Of a stretch of 49,246 nucleotides of DNA, positions 29,254 to 38,686 are shown piece after piece. Source of the DNA: Rhizobium sp. Q54. GTDB taxonomy: Bacteria > Pseudomonadota > Alphaproteobacteria > ATCC43930 > CGMCC-115725. The position numbers and the translations under genes are program-made. Below the pieces are notes generated by a model. The model had not been told where the DNA came from, made no database searches, and saw only the letters and a program-made list of their open reading frames with translations. Numbering within the stretch: the first letter of the stretch is position 1; every line of letters begins with the position of its first letter. The stretch lies in contig CAMATN010000024.1 in the NCBI GenBank assembly GCA_945861155.1, positions 1 through 49,246 of the forward strand. Reading direction: 5' to 3'.

Positions 29254-32217
29254 GTGCCGCCGCCGCACATTTATACGATCGCGCCGGATCGGCCGTTTCT
29301 GGCGACCCTCGCCGATGGGCTGATCGCGCTGGCCGGCGGCGACCCGCTGCTGTTGCCGGGGATGACCGTGCTGTTGCCGACCCGGCGGGCGGCGCGTTCG
29401 CTGCGTGAGGCGTTCCTGCGCCTGACCGCCGAGGGCAGCGACCCGGGGGCGCCGCTGCTGCTGCCGCGGTTGCGCCCGATCGGCGATCTCGACGACGACG
29501 AGATCGCGCTCGGCGGCGATGCGACGCTCGCGGTCCCGCCCGCCATCCCTGAATTGCGGCGGCGGCTGCTGCTGACCCGCCTCGTCCTGGGCTGGAGCGC
29601 GGCGAAGGGCGATACGGAGCTGCTGCCCGGCCAGGCTGCCGCGCTCGCCGCGGCGCTGGCGCGGCTGCTCGACGCGGCGGCCAGCGAGGGGGCGAGTTTC
29701 GACAGATTGCGCGAGCTGGCGCCCGCCGATTTCGCCGAGCACTGGCAGGAGGTGCTGGATTTTCTCGACATCCTGCCGCGCGCTTGGCCGCCGATTCTCA
29801 ACGCGGAGGGGGCGCTCGACCCCGCCGAGCGGCGCAATCGGCTATTGCGGCGCCAAGCCGCGCTGTGGCGGCAAACCCCGCCGCGGGGTCCGGTCATCGC
29901 CGCCGGCTTGACCGGCGGCATCCCGGCGCTGAGCGATCTGCTGTCGGCCATCGCCTGGCTCGACCAGGGCAGCGTCATCCTGCCGGGGCTCGACCGCTCG
30001 TGCGGGGCGGCGGAGTGGCGGCTGATCGAGGAGGAGCCGACCCACCCGCAGCATTTGATGGCCGGCTTGCTGCGGGCGCTCGACCTCGCCCCCGAGGATG
30101 TTCGCGATTGGCCGGTGGCTTCCCCGCACCCCGGCGTTCGCGTGCGGGAGCGGCGGCTGCGGCTCGTCGCGCAAGCGCTTCGCCCCGCCGCGATCACCGA
30201 TGCCTGGCGCGAGCTGACGCCAGAGGCCGGCGATGCGCTGGCCGGGGTCTCCCGCTACGATTGCACCAGCCCGCAGGACGAGGCGGCGACGATCGCGCGG
30301 TTGCTGCGCCGCACGCTGGAGACCCCGGGCGCGACGGCGGCGCTGGTCACCCCGGATCGCGAGCTGGCCCGCCGCGTCGCCGCCGAGTTGCGCGTCTGGG
30401 ACATCGATATCGACGATTCGGCCGGGCTGCCGCTTGGCCGCACCCCGCCCGGCGCGTTCCTGCGCCTGGTGCTCGATCTGGCCGACAGCGCGCTCGCGCC
30501 GGTCCCGCTGCTTGCCGCGCTGAAGCATCCGCTTGCCGCCGGGGGGCTCGCCCCGGAGATTTTCCGCGATCAGGCCCGCCGGCTGGAAGCCGCGATACGG
30601 GGGCCTCGTCCGGCGCCGGGTTTTGCCGGGCTGCGGGCGGCGCTGGCGCGCGATGCGGGGCTGCGCGGCCTTGTCGACCGCCTCGAAGGTTGTGTCGGCC
30701 GGCTGACCGAGCTCCTCGTCGCCGATGGCGCGCCGCTCGGCGACCTTGTTATCGCGCATGTCGCGGCGGCCGAGCGCCTCGCCGCGACCGACAGTGAAAC
30801 CGGGATCGCGCGGCTGTGGCGCGATGCGGCCGGCGAGGCCGCCGCCCGGTTCTGTCATGAGCTGATCGACGCGGCCGGCGATTTTCCCGCATTGCCCGGC
30901 CGTCACTACCCGGCGCTGTTCGAGGCGCTCGCCGCCGGCATGGTGGTGCGGCCCAATTACGGCCGACATCCGCGCCTGGCGATCTGGGGCCTGGTCGAGG
31001 CGCGGCTGCAACAGGCCGATCTCCTGGTGCTCGGCGGCCTCAACGAGGGCACCTGGCCAGGTCCGGCGGCCTACGACCCGTGGATGTCGCGCCAGATGCG
31101 CCAGGAATTCGGGGTCGCCGTGCCCGAGCGCTCGATCGGCATCGCCGCCCATGATTTCGCCCAGGCGCTCGGCGCTCCCGCCGTTGCCTTGACCCGCGCG
31201 GCGCGGCGTGAGGGCGTGCCGACCGTGCCGTCGCGTTGGCTGCTGCGACTCGACACCGTGCTGCGGGCGGTCGGGCTCGATGACAGGCTCGGCGCGGACC
31301 CGGAGATCGCCGCGGCCGTTTCGTTGCGCGACCAGCCCGGACGGCGCCGCCCGATCCCGCCCGCCCGGCCGCGCCCGCCGCTCGCCGCCCGGCCGCGCCA
31401 GCTTTCGGTGACCCAGGTCGAGACCTGGATCCGCGACCCTTATGCGGTCTATGCCCGCCATATTCTGAACCTGAGGGCGCTCGACGAACTCGATGTCGAT
31501 CCCGGCCGCGCCGATTTGGGCATCAGAGTGCACGACGCTCTCGCGAAATTCGTTGCGCGCCATCCGCGCGGGCTTCCCCTTTTTGCGGAAGACGAGCTGA
31601 TCGCGATCGGCCGCGCCTGCTTTGGCCCGATTCTGTCGCGGCCCGGGGTATGGGCGTTCTGGTGGCCGCGCTTCGAGCGGATCGCCCGCTGGTTTATCGC
31701 CGAGGAGACCGTGCGCGGCGGCGAGATCGTCGAGAGCGTCAGCGAAGAGCGCGGCAGCCTGGTGATCCCGTCCCGCGCCGGCCCGTTCACGATCACCGCC
31801 GTGGCCGACCGGATCGACCGGTTGCGCACCGGCGAACTGGTGCTGATCGACTACAAGACCGGCGCGATCCCATCGCGACGCGAGATCGACAGCGCGATCG
31901 CCGTGCAGCTTCCGCTCGAAGGGGCGATCGCCCGCGCCGGCAATTTCGGGGGGCTCAGCGGCCACCCCGCGGCGCTCGAATACTGGCGGCTTGCGGGAGG
32001 CGACCCGGCCGGTCTGCGCTGTCCGATCGGCGACGACGATCCGGCGGCTCTGATCGATCGGGTACTGACCGCGGTCAGCGCGCTGATCGTGCGCTTCGAC
32101 GACCCCGACACGGCATATCTGCCGGTGCCGGCGCCGCAATGGCAGCCGCGCTTTTCCGATTATTTCCACCTCGAGCGGCTCGACGAAGCCGGGGACCAAG
32201 CCGGGGGCGACGAATGA
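29254..32217 (+). CDS. addB: Double-strand break repair protein AddB
   Basis: A 987-residue protein from GTG 29254 (VPPPHIYTIAPDRPFLA), nine bases after murU. It is the AddB subunit of the AddAB helicase-nuclease that resects DNA ends for recombination. Features: an N-terminal helicase-like region (TVLLPTRRAARSLREAFL), a middle region (WGLVEARLQQADLLVLGGLN and EGTWP) and a C-terminal RecB-type nuclease domain with the motif GELVLIDYKTG (about 863-873). Flanking upstream in-frame codons belong to the murU end in another frame and are not used. It overlaps addA by four bases, as expected for a stoichiometric complex. Confidence 0.92.
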   Translation: MPPPHIYTIAPDRPFLATLADGLIALAGGDPLLLPGMTVLLPTRRAARSLREAFLRLTAEGSDPGAPLLLPRLRPIGDLDDDEIALGGDATLAVPPAIPELRRRLLLTRLVLGWSAAKGDTELLPGQAAALAAALARLLDAAASEGASFDRLRELAPADFAEHWQEVLDFLDILPRAWPPILNAEGALDPAERRNRLLRRQAALWRQTPPRGPVIAAGLTGGIPALSDLLSAIAWLDQGSVILPGLDRSCGAAEWRLIEEEPTHPQHLMAGLLRALDLAPEDVRDWPVASPHPGVRVRERRLRLVAQALRPAAITDAWRELTPEAGDALAGVSRYDCTSPQDEAATIARLLRRTLETPGATAALVTPDRELARRVAAELRVWDIDIDDSAGLPLGRTPPGAFLRLVLDLADSALAPVPLLAALKHPLAAGGLAPEIFRDQARRLEAAIRGPRPAPGFAGLRAALARDAGLRGLVDRLEGCVGRLTELLVADGAPLGDLVIAHVAAAERLAATDSETGIARLWRDAAGEAAARFCHELIDAAGDFPALPGRHYPALFEALAAGMVVRPNYGRHPRLAIWGLVEARLQQADLLVLGGLNEGTWPGPAAYDPWMSRQMRQEFGVAVPERSIGIAAHDFAQALGAPAVALTRAARREGVPTVPSRWLLRLDTVLRAVGLDDRLGADPEIAAAVSLRDQPGRRRPIPPARPRPPLAARPRQLSVTQVETWIRDPYAVYARHILNLRALDELDVDPGRADLGIRVHDALAKFVARHPRGLPLFAEDELIAIGRACFGPILSRPGVWAFWWPRFERIARWFIAEETVRGGEIVESVSEERGSLVIPSRAGPFTITAVADRIDRLRTGELVLIDYKTGAIPSRREIDSAIAVQLPLEGAIARAGNFGGLSGHPAALEYWRLAGGDPAGLRCPIGDDDPAALIDRVLTAVSALIVRFDDPDTAYLPVPAPQWQPRFSDYFHLERLDEAGDQAGGDE

Positions 32218-35200
32218 GCCGCGCCCTGGAAGCGGCGGCCGCGCAGCGCCGAGCGCTGCGACCCGGGGAATCGGTCTGGGTCGCGGCGTCGGCCGGGACC
32301 GGCAAGACCAAGGTGCTGATCGACCGGCTGCTCGCGCTGATGCTCGACGGCACCGATCCGGCGCGCATCCTGTGCCTGACCTTTACCCGCGCCGCGGCGG
32401 CGGAGATGGCCAACCGGGTCAACGAGCGTCTGGCCGCCTGGACGACGCTGCCGCCGGGGAAACTGGCCGAAGAGCTGGTCGCGCTGACCGGCCATTTCCC
32501 GCAAGAGCACGACATCGCGCGCGCGCGCCAGCTTTTCGCCCGCGTTCTCGACGTGCCGGGCGGCGCCAAGATCGTCACGATCCATGCCTTCTGCCAGTCG
32601 CTGCTGCGCCGCTTTCCGCTCGAAGCGCGGGTGCCGCCCGAGTTCGACGTGATGGACGAGCGCAGCGCCACGGAAGCCCTCGTCGAGGCCGCCGAGGCAG
32701 TCATCAATGCCGCACGTTCCGACCAGGACAGCGCGGGCGGGCTCGCGGAGGCGCTGGCGATCGTCGCCCGCTATGCCCCCGAGGAACGCTTTATCGAGCT
32801 GATGGCGGATGTCGCGGCCGAGCGCGGCAGGGTGCGGCGAGCGCTCGCCGGCGGCGCCGCGGGGCTGCGGCGGCGGCTCTGCGCCAGCATGGCGGTGCCG
32901 CAGATGGCCACGAGGGACAGCCTGATCGCGGCATTCTGCGCGACCGGCGTGGCGGACGAGGCCGGCTTGCGCGCTGCCGCGGCGGTGCTCGCCAACGGCT
33001 CGACTGCCGACCGGCAGCGCGGCGCACTCCTCAGCCGCTGGTGCGACAGCCCGGCGCAGCGGCGCGATCTGCTCGACCACCATATCGGCGCCTTTCTGAC
33101 CGAAAAGGGCGAGATCCGCCAAGTGTTGATCACCAAGGCCGCGGCGGCCAAGGCCGTTCCCGCCGATCCGGGCGCGGTATTGCAGGAAGAGGCGCTGCGC
33201 ATCCTGCGGTTCGAGGCCGAACGCGCCGGTCTCGGGCTGATCGACGCGACCGCTGCCCTGATCCGGCTCGGCGACGCGCTGCTCTGCGCCTATGACGAGC
33301 GCAAGCGGCTGCACGGCCAGCTCGACTACGACGATCTCGTGCTGAAGGCGCTTGCCCTGCTGCGGCGGCCCGGAGTGGCGCCCTGGGTCCTCTTTAAGCT
33401 CGATGGCGGCCTCGACCACATCCTGATCGACGAGGCGCAGGACACCAATCCCGACCAATGGGCGATCGTCGCCGCGCTCGCCGAGGAATTCTTCGCGGGC
33501 GAAGGGGCCAGCGCGCGCCTGCGCACCGTGTTCGCGGTCGGCGACGCCAAGCAATCGATCTACAGCTTTCAGCGCGCCGACCCGCGCGCTTTTCTCGACA
33601 TGCGCCGGCATTTCGAGGCCCGCGTCGCGGCGGCGAACCGGGCATGGGCAGTCGTGCCGCTGGAGATTTCGTTCCGCGCCGCCGAACCTCTGCTGCAGGC
33701 GATCGACGCGGTGTTCCAGCATGCCGGCGCGGCCGATGGAGTCGCGCTCGACGGTGTCGCGATCCGTCACGTGGCGGCGCGCGACGGCCAGGCCGGGCTC
33801 GTCGAACTGTGGCCGCCGGTACCGCCCGAGCCGGATGAGCCGGCCGATTTGGCCGACGCCGCGATCACGCGCCGCCGCCCGGCCGAGCCGCGCACCCGCC
33901 TCGCCCGCGCAATCGCCGCGACGATCGCGCAATGGCTGGCGCGGGGCGAAATGCTGGAGCCGCGCGGCCGGGCGCTCAGAGCCGGCGACATCATGGTGCT
34001 GGTGCGCCGCCGCAACGAATTTGTCGGCGACCTGCTGCGCGCCCTGAAGCAGCGCAACGTGCCGGTCGCCGGCGCCGACCGCCTGGCGCTGGCCGACGAG
34101 CTGGCGGTGCAGGATCTGATCGCGCTCGGGCGTTTTCTGTTATTGCCGGAAGACGATCTGACCCTGGCCACGGTCCTTAAAGGCCCGCTCTTCGGGTTTT
34201 CCGAGGACGAGTTGTTCCTCCTCGCCTATGGCCGCGGCGAGGCGCGGTTATGGCGCCGGCTGCGCGACCTCGCGGCCGAATATCCGCGGATGCGCGAGGC
34301 GGCGGAGCGCCTGCGCGAGTTGCTGGCGCGGGCCGATTTCGTGCCGCCGTTCGAGCTTTACGCCGAGATCCTCGGGGCGGGCGGCGGGCGGCGGGCGATC
34401 GTCGACCGCCTCGGCTTGGAGGCCGCCGAGCCGGTCGAGGAATTTCTCGGCCTGGCGCTCGCCTATGAGCGCGAGCACGTGCCCTCGCTGCAGGGGTTTC
34501 TGCGCTGGGTCCTCGCCGGTGGCCTCGAGATCAAGCGCGATTTCGGCGAGCACCAGCGCGACGAAGTCCGTATCCTGACGGTGCACGGCGCCAAGGGTCT
34601 CGAGGCGCCTGTCGTGTTCCTGCCCGATACGATGCAATTGCCGGAGCGCCGGGTCCGGCTGTTGTGGAGCGAGACCGACGGCTTGCCGCTGTGGTGCCCG
34701 GGGCGCGATCTGGCGGCGCCGTTTTACGTGGCGGAGCGCGACGCGCTGCGCCGGCGTCATTTGCAGGAATACCGGCGGCTCCTCTATGTCGCGCTGACCC
34801 GGGCGCAGGATCGGCTCTATGTCTGCGGCTGGCAGACCCAACGGCCGGTCAGGGAGGCGCCGAGCTGGCATGCGCTGTGCGAAGCTGGCTGGAGCGGGTT
34901 GGCGACCCCGATCGAGTTCGACGCGCGGACGCTGATCGGCGAGCGCGACGGCTGGGCCGGCAATGCGCTGCGGCTCAGCGGGGAGCAGACCGCGCCGCCC
35001 AGCCGCGATCGTCCACTTGCGGGCGCCCGTCCGCCAGCTGCCGTGCCGGGATGGGCGTTGGCGCTGCCGCCGCCCGAGCCGAACCCGCCGAAGCCGCTGT
35101 TGCCGTCGCGGCCGAGCGGCCCCGAACCGGCGACGCTGTCGCCGCTTGCCGCCGCGGGGCGCGACCGCTTCAAACGCGGGCTGATCGTGCACCGGCTGCT

Positions 35201-35693
35201 GCAAAGCCTGCCCGAGCTGCCAGCGGCCGATCGCGCGGCGGCGGCGCGGCGCTTTCTCGCATTGCCGGTGCACGCGCTCGATGCGGGCGAACAGGCCGAG
35301 ATTTGCGCCGAAATCCTGATGGTTCTGAACGATCCCGGGCTCGCCGAACTGTGGGGGCCGCAATCGCGGGCCGAAGTGCCGGTCGTCGGGCTGATCCCCG
35401 GGTCAACCCCGGGAAGCGAGCACGCTCTTTCCGGCCAGATCGACCGGCTCGTCGTGACCGCGGAGCGGGTACTGATCGTCGATTTCAAGACAATTCGGCC
35501 CTCTCCCGCCAGCGAAGCCGAGGTGCCGGCGCTTTATCTGCAGCAATTGGCGATCTATCGCGCCGCGCTCAGTCGGATTTACCGCGACCGCCGGATCGAG
35601 TGCGCGCTGTTGTGGACCGACGGCCCGCTACTGATGCCGATCAGCGCCGAACTCCTTGACCGGCACTTGCCAGGGCGATTGACGGGCGGTTGA
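32214..35693 (+). CDS. addA: Double-strand break repair helicase AddA
   Basis: A 1159-residue UvrD-like superfamily 1 helicase with a C-terminal nuclease domain. Motifs: Walker A AASAGTGKTKVL (24-35), motif Ia CLTFTRAAAAEM, motif II HILIDEAQDTNPDQW, motif III VGDAKQSIYSFQRA, motif V LTVHGAKGLEAPVV, motif VI YVALTRAQDRLY. The nuclease motif is VLIVDFKT near residue 1085. ATG 32214 overlaps the addB stop (ATGA). In many alphaproteobacteria trxA follows addA; here a small membrane-protein gene follows instead. Confidence 0.94.
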   Translation: MSRALEAAAAQRRALRPGESVWVAASAGTGKTKVLIDRLLALMLDGTDPARILCLTFTRAAAAEMANRVNERLAAWTTLPPGKLAEELVALTGHFPQEHDIARARQLFARVLDVPGGAKIVTIHAFCQSLLRRFPLEARVPPEFDVMDERSATEALVEAAEAVINAARSDQDSAGGLAEALAIVARYAPEERFIELMADVAAERGRVRRALAGGAAGLRRRLCASMAVPQMATRDSLIAAFCATGVADEAGLRAAAAVLANGSTADRQRGALLSRWCDSPAQRRDLLDHHIGAFLTEKGEIRQVLITKAAAAKAVPADPGAVLQEEALRILRFEAERAGLGLIDATAALIRLGDALLCAYDERKRLHGQLDYDDLVLKALALLRRPGVAPWVLFKLDGGLDHILIDEAQDTNPDQWAIVAALAEEFFAGEGASARLRTVFAVGDAKQSIYSFQRADPRAFLDMRRHFEARVAAANRAWAVVPLEISFRAAEPLLQAIDAVFQHAGAADGVALDGVAIRHVAARDGQAGLVELWPPVPPEPDEPADLADAAITRRRPAEPRTRLARAIAATIAQWLARGEMLEPRGRALRAGDIMVLVRRRNEFVGDLLRALKQRNVPVAGADRLALADELAVQDLIALGRFLLLPEDDLTLATVLKGPLFGFSEDELFLLAYGRGEARLWRRLRDLAAEYPRMREAAERLRELLARADFVPPFELYAEILGAGGGRRAIVDRLGLEAAEPVEEFLGLALAYEREHVPSLQGFLRWVLAGGLEIKRDFGEHQRDEVRILTVHGAKGLEAPVVFLPDTMQLPERRVRLLWSETDGLPLWCPGRDLAAPFYVAERDALRRRHLQEYRRLLYVALTRAQDRLYVCGWQTQRPVREAPSWHALCEAGWSGLATPIEFDARTLIGERDGWAGNALRLSGEQTAPPSRDRPLAGARPPAAVPGWALALPPPEPNPPKPLLPSRPSGPEPATLSPLAAAGRDRFKRGLIVHRLLQSLPELPAADRAAAARRFLALPVHALDAGEQAEICAEILMVLNDPGLAELWGPQSRAEVPVVGLIPGSTPGSEHALSGQIDRLVVTAERVLIVDFKTIRPSPASEAEVPALYLQQLAIYRAALSRIYRDRRIECALLWTDGPLLMPISAELLDRHLPGRLTGG

Positions 35694-35797
35694 CGGCATG
35701 ATTTGAAACCAACGCCGCGCCCGGGAACCCATCGGGGCGAGCGTGCGTCAATCCATCGGGGCGAAATTCTCTATCCCTTCGCGCGAGAGGCGGGCCG

Positions 35798-36046
35798 ATG
35801 CGATCAGTTCTTGGCTTGTATCTGGGGATCGGGATCGTGCTGTTGCTGGTCGGGTTTTTCGCGACCGGCCCTTGTCCCGAGAAGAATGGCGATTTGGTCA
35901 GTAACGTCGTCTTTGTCCTGGGCTGGCCGGTCTATCTTTACGACGGCGTCGTAAAGGGCGAGGCGACGGTGCCGCAATGGCTGCATCGGCAGGCGTGCGG
36001 CGGCGGGGTCGTCACCTATCGCGCGGCGCCCTCTGACCTGAAGTAG
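35798..36046 (+). CDS. Small membrane protein of unknown function
   Basis: An 82-residue protein with an N-terminal hydrophobic helix (LGLYLGIGIVLLLVGFFATG) and a second hydrophobic stretch (LVSNVVFVLGWPVYLYDGVV). It has two more cysteines (GPCPEK and RQACGGG). It probably sits in the inner membrane. It starts at ATG 35798 after a GAGAGGCGGG purine stretch, 105 bases downstream of addA, and converges with hemC. No family is recognised. Confidence 0.6.
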   Translation: MRSVLGLYLGIGIVLLLVGFFATGPCPEKNGDLVSNVVFVLGWPVYLYDGVVKGEATVPQWLHRQACGGGVVTYRAAPSDLK

Positions 36047-36080
36047 CCAAGACGAATCAGCCCAAGCCGACCCCCAAACC

Positions 36081-36162
36081 TGTCGTCCCGGCGCAGGCCG
36101 GGACCCATTTTTCAACCGTCTCGGACGCGGCTCGATGGGTCCCGGCCTACGCCGGGACGACA
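36081..36162. repeat. Dispersed inverted repeat with 27-nt arms
   Basis: Left arm 36081-36107 (TGTCGTCCCGGCGCAGGCCG...) and right arm 36136-36162 are reverse complements with one mismatch. It lies between the convergent small-membrane-protein and hemC genes and could act as a bidirectional terminator. Confidence 0.8.
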
Positions 36163-36206
36163 GTTTTTGGGATTGGACAATCGCTCAAAGCAGTCTGACT
36201 TCTGTA

Positions 36207-37136
36207 TTAACCGAAGCCGAATTCGGGACCGGCGCCGCGGCGCAGTTGGGCGCCGAGTTCGCTTCCGATCGCCTCCGCATCGGCGACGGCGCCGGCGATT
36301 CGGCCGCGGCGTTCGTCATTGCCGTCGGGGGCGAGCAGCAGCCCCTCAAGGCTGAGGCGGTCGCCGTCGATCGTCGCGAGCCCGGCGATCGGCGTGCGGC
36401 ACGAGCCGTCGAGCGCCGCCAGCATCGCCCGCTCGGCGGTGACGCAGGCGGCGCTGGCCGGGTCGTGCAGCGGCGCGAGGAGCTGCCGCACCCAGTCGTC
36501 CATCGCCCGGCACTCGACCGCGATCGCGCCTTGCCCGACCGCCGGCAGCATCAGCTCGGGCGGCAGGATGTCGCTGACCAGAGCGGTCTCCCCCAGGCGT
36601 TCGAGGCCGCATAGCGCCAGGACCAGCGCGTCGAATTCGCCGGCGGCGAGCTTGCCGAGCCGTGTGTTGACGTTGCCCCGGACCGGCACGATCGCCAGAT
36701 CGCCGCGGTGGCGCAGCAACTGGGCGCGCCGGCGCAACGACACTGTGCCGACCCGCGCGCCCCGCGGCAACGCGGCGAGGCCGGCGCCGCCCTGCGCCAC
36801 CAGCACGTCCCGCGGATCGTCGCGCTTCAGCACGCAGGCGATCGCCAGACCAGCCGGCAGCACCGTCTCCATGTCTTTCAGCGAGTGTACGGCGAGGTCG
36901 ATGCGGTCGTCGAACAGCGCCTCCTCGATCTCCTTCGTAAAAAGGCCCTTGCCGCCGATTTCGGCGAGCTGCCGGTTCTGCACCCGGTCGCCGGTCGTGC
37001 GGATCGCGACCAGCTCGACCGCGCCGTCAGCGGCGAGGCTCGGATGGGCGGCGCGCAGCCTGTCGCCGACGAGGCCGGCCTGATAAAGCGCCATCGGGCT
37101 GCCGCGAGTACCGATACGAAGTGGCCGGGTCGGCAC
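36207..37136 (-). CDS. hemC: Hydroxymethylbilane synthase (porphobilinogen deaminase)
   Basis: A 309-residue enzyme that joins four porphobilinogen units into hydroxymethylbilane in heme and tetrapyrrole synthesis. Key parts: RIGTRGSPMALYQA (7-20), catalytic Asp in DLAVHSLKDME (80-90), the arginine motif GTVSLRRRAQLL (130-141), PVRGNVNTRLGKL (151-163) and the dipyrromethane-cofactor cysteine Cys246 (DGSCRTPIAG). All essential residues are present. The usual ALAxAGLxRL segment here reads ALVLALCGLERL, with Cys for Ala. It lies 69 bases downstream of a transporter gene on the same strand. Confidence 0.95.
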   Translation of the reverse strand: MPTRPLRIGTRGSPMALYQAGLVGDRLRAAHPSLAADGAVELVAIRTTGDRVQNRQLAEIGGKGLFTKEIEEALFDDRIDLAVHSLKDMETVLPAGLAIACVLKRDDPRDVLVAQGGAGLAALPRGARVGTVSLRRRAQLLRHRGDLAIVPVRGNVNTRLGKLAAGEFDALVLALCGLERLGETALVSDILPPELMLPAVGQGAIAVECRAMDDWVRQLLAPLHDPASAACVTAERAMLAALDGSCRTPIAGLATIDGDRLSLEGLLLAPDGNDERRGRIAGAVADAEAIGSELGAQLRRGAGPEFGFG

Positions 37137-37205
37137 GAATGTTCCTCGCCAGAAAGGGGCCTGTTCTATTAGCCCGCGCGCGCTGGCCCCGCCAGACCCA
37201 AACGG

Positions 37206-38510
37206 TCACGGAGGGGCGGGGGCGGCGATCGGCGCAGCCGGCGGCGTCACCGGCAGGATGTCGAGAAAAATCAGCCAGAAAGCGGCGAACGCCAGCGACA
37301 GCACCGCGATCGGGATCCCGGCCCGCGCGAAATCGCCAAAGGTCAGCCGCGCGCCCATGCGGTCGGCGCGCTCGGCGATCAACAGATTGGTCAGGCTGCC
37401 GCTGAGCAGCAGGTTGCCGGCCAAGGTCGACAGCAGCGCCAGGGCGTAAAGCACTCCCGGAGGCGGGCTCGGCCAGATCTGCAGGAACAGCATCGCCGCC
37501 GGAACGCTGCCGATTGCGTTGCTCGTGACCACGGCGAACGGCAAGAGCAGCGCCAGATTGTTCGGCAACAGCCCGGAACCATCGAGAAAGGCCAGCACCC
37601 CGGCGGCGATCCCGGTGTCGTTGAGCTGCCCCGTAATCGCGAACAGGCACGAAACCAGCAAAAGCAGCGGCCAATCGACCGTCGCGATCATCGAGCGGCT
37701 GGTGATCTTGCGGTTGGCCAACAGCAATGCCGCGATGATCAGCGCGCCGATCTCGCGCGGCAGCGGCGTCGCGAGGAGCAGCAGCAACGCCAGCACCGCG
37801 ACGCCGCCCTTGATCGTCTGATTGCGGTCGAGTGCGTGGGCGACCGGGAGCGGGGCGGAATCGGGCGGCGGCATCGGCTCGCGCATCCGGCGGCGCCATT
37901 GCACCCAGACCACCGCGAACACGGCGAACAACGCAAACAGGGCGGGCACGCCGCAGGCTGCCAGAAACGTCCAGAAATCGAGCCGGCCGATGGCGCCGAG
38001 CAGAATGTTCTGCGGATTGCCGATCATCGTCGCCGCCGACCCGGCATTGGTCGACGCCGCGAGCGCGATCGCAAACGGCCGCGGGTCGAGGTGGCGACGC
38101 TGCGCACCCGAGATCAACAAGGGCGCCATCGCGATGATCAGGATGTCGTTGGCCAGAACCGCCGAGAGGATTCCGCCGATCGCCACGGTCAGCGCCAGCA
38201 ATGCCGCCGTGCCGCCTGGGGTATTGCTGATCGTGCGGGCGCACAGATCGATAAAGCCCGATTCGGCGAGCTGCGCCGAGATGATCATCATCGCGAACAA
38301 CAGCGCCAGGGTCGGCATGTCGACCGAGGCGCCGAAATCGTCGAGCGTCATCTCGCCGCTCGCCAACAACGCGATGACGGCGAGCAGCGCAATGCCGGTC
38401 CGGTCGACCTGCAGCCACGCGATCCGCCCGGCCGCCATGCCGAGATAGGTCAGAATGAGGATCAGGAGGACGATCGCGGTATGCATGCGCAGGTGCCGAC
38501 GGATGTGCAC
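37206..38510 (-). CDS. SLC13/ArsB-NhaD superfamily membrane transporter
   Basis: A 434-residue integral membrane protein with about 11-12 hydrophobic helices (for example TAIVLLILILTYLGMAAGRI and LALLFAMMIISAQLAE). The repeat-like motifs NDILIIAMAPLLI and STNAGSAATMIGNPQNILLG are the substrate-binding SNT-type loops of the ion-transporter superfamily that includes ArsB, NhaD and SLC13 carriers. A second such loop is VVTSNAIGSVPAAMLF. It probably moves an anion or exchanges sodium, but the substrate is not predictable here. The downstream neighbour is hemC, with which it may be co-transcribed. Confidence 0.82.
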   Translation of the reverse strand: MHIRRHLRMHTAIVLLILILTYLGMAAGRIAWLQVDRTGIALLAVIALLASGEMTLDDFGASVDMPTLALLFAMMIISAQLAESGFIDLCARTISNTPGGTAALLALTVAIGGILSAVLANDILIIAMAPLLISGAQRRHLDPRPFAIALAASTNAGSAATMIGNPQNILLGAIGRLDFWTFLAACGVPALFALFAVFAVVWVQWRRRMREPMPPPDSAPLPVAHALDRNQTIKGGVAVLALLLLLATPLPREIGALIIAALLLANRKITSRSMIATVDWPLLLLVSCLFAITGQLNDTGIAAGVLAFLDGSGLLPNNLALLLPFAVVTSNAIGSVPAAMLFLQIWPSPPPGVLYALALLSTLAGNLLLSGSLTNLLIAERADRMGARLTFGDFARAGIPIAVLSLAFAAFWLIFLDILPVTPPAAPIAAPAPP

Positions 38511-38686
38511 TCATCATAGGGCGAGCCCGATCGCGTCGGGGAGACTCGTCACTTTTGCAACAGGTTTGCGTCGCGGCGTGGTTTCCATGTCACGGTCGGG
38601 TTGGCGCATCATCGAGACTGGCGCCGCTCCTGCGGAAGCGGGTGTGAGGGCGTACCATTGGTGGCCCAGCGCCGGGCAATTGCTAT

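Noticed and set aside
29842-32199. A 785-codon minus-strand open frame opposite addB
   Set aside because: Its composition (Arg/Gln/His/Pro-rich, no domains) is that of an antisense shadow in GC-rich DNA, while the plus strand encodes a recognisable AddB with its nuclease motif.
31650-32213. In-frame upstream extension of addA into addB
   Set aside because: The sequence there is addB in another frame; ATG 32214 overlaps the addB stop, as in other operons of this kind.
32160-33932. A 590-codon minus-strand open frame opposite addA
   Set aside because: Antisense shadow without motifs; the helicase motifs are on the plus strand.
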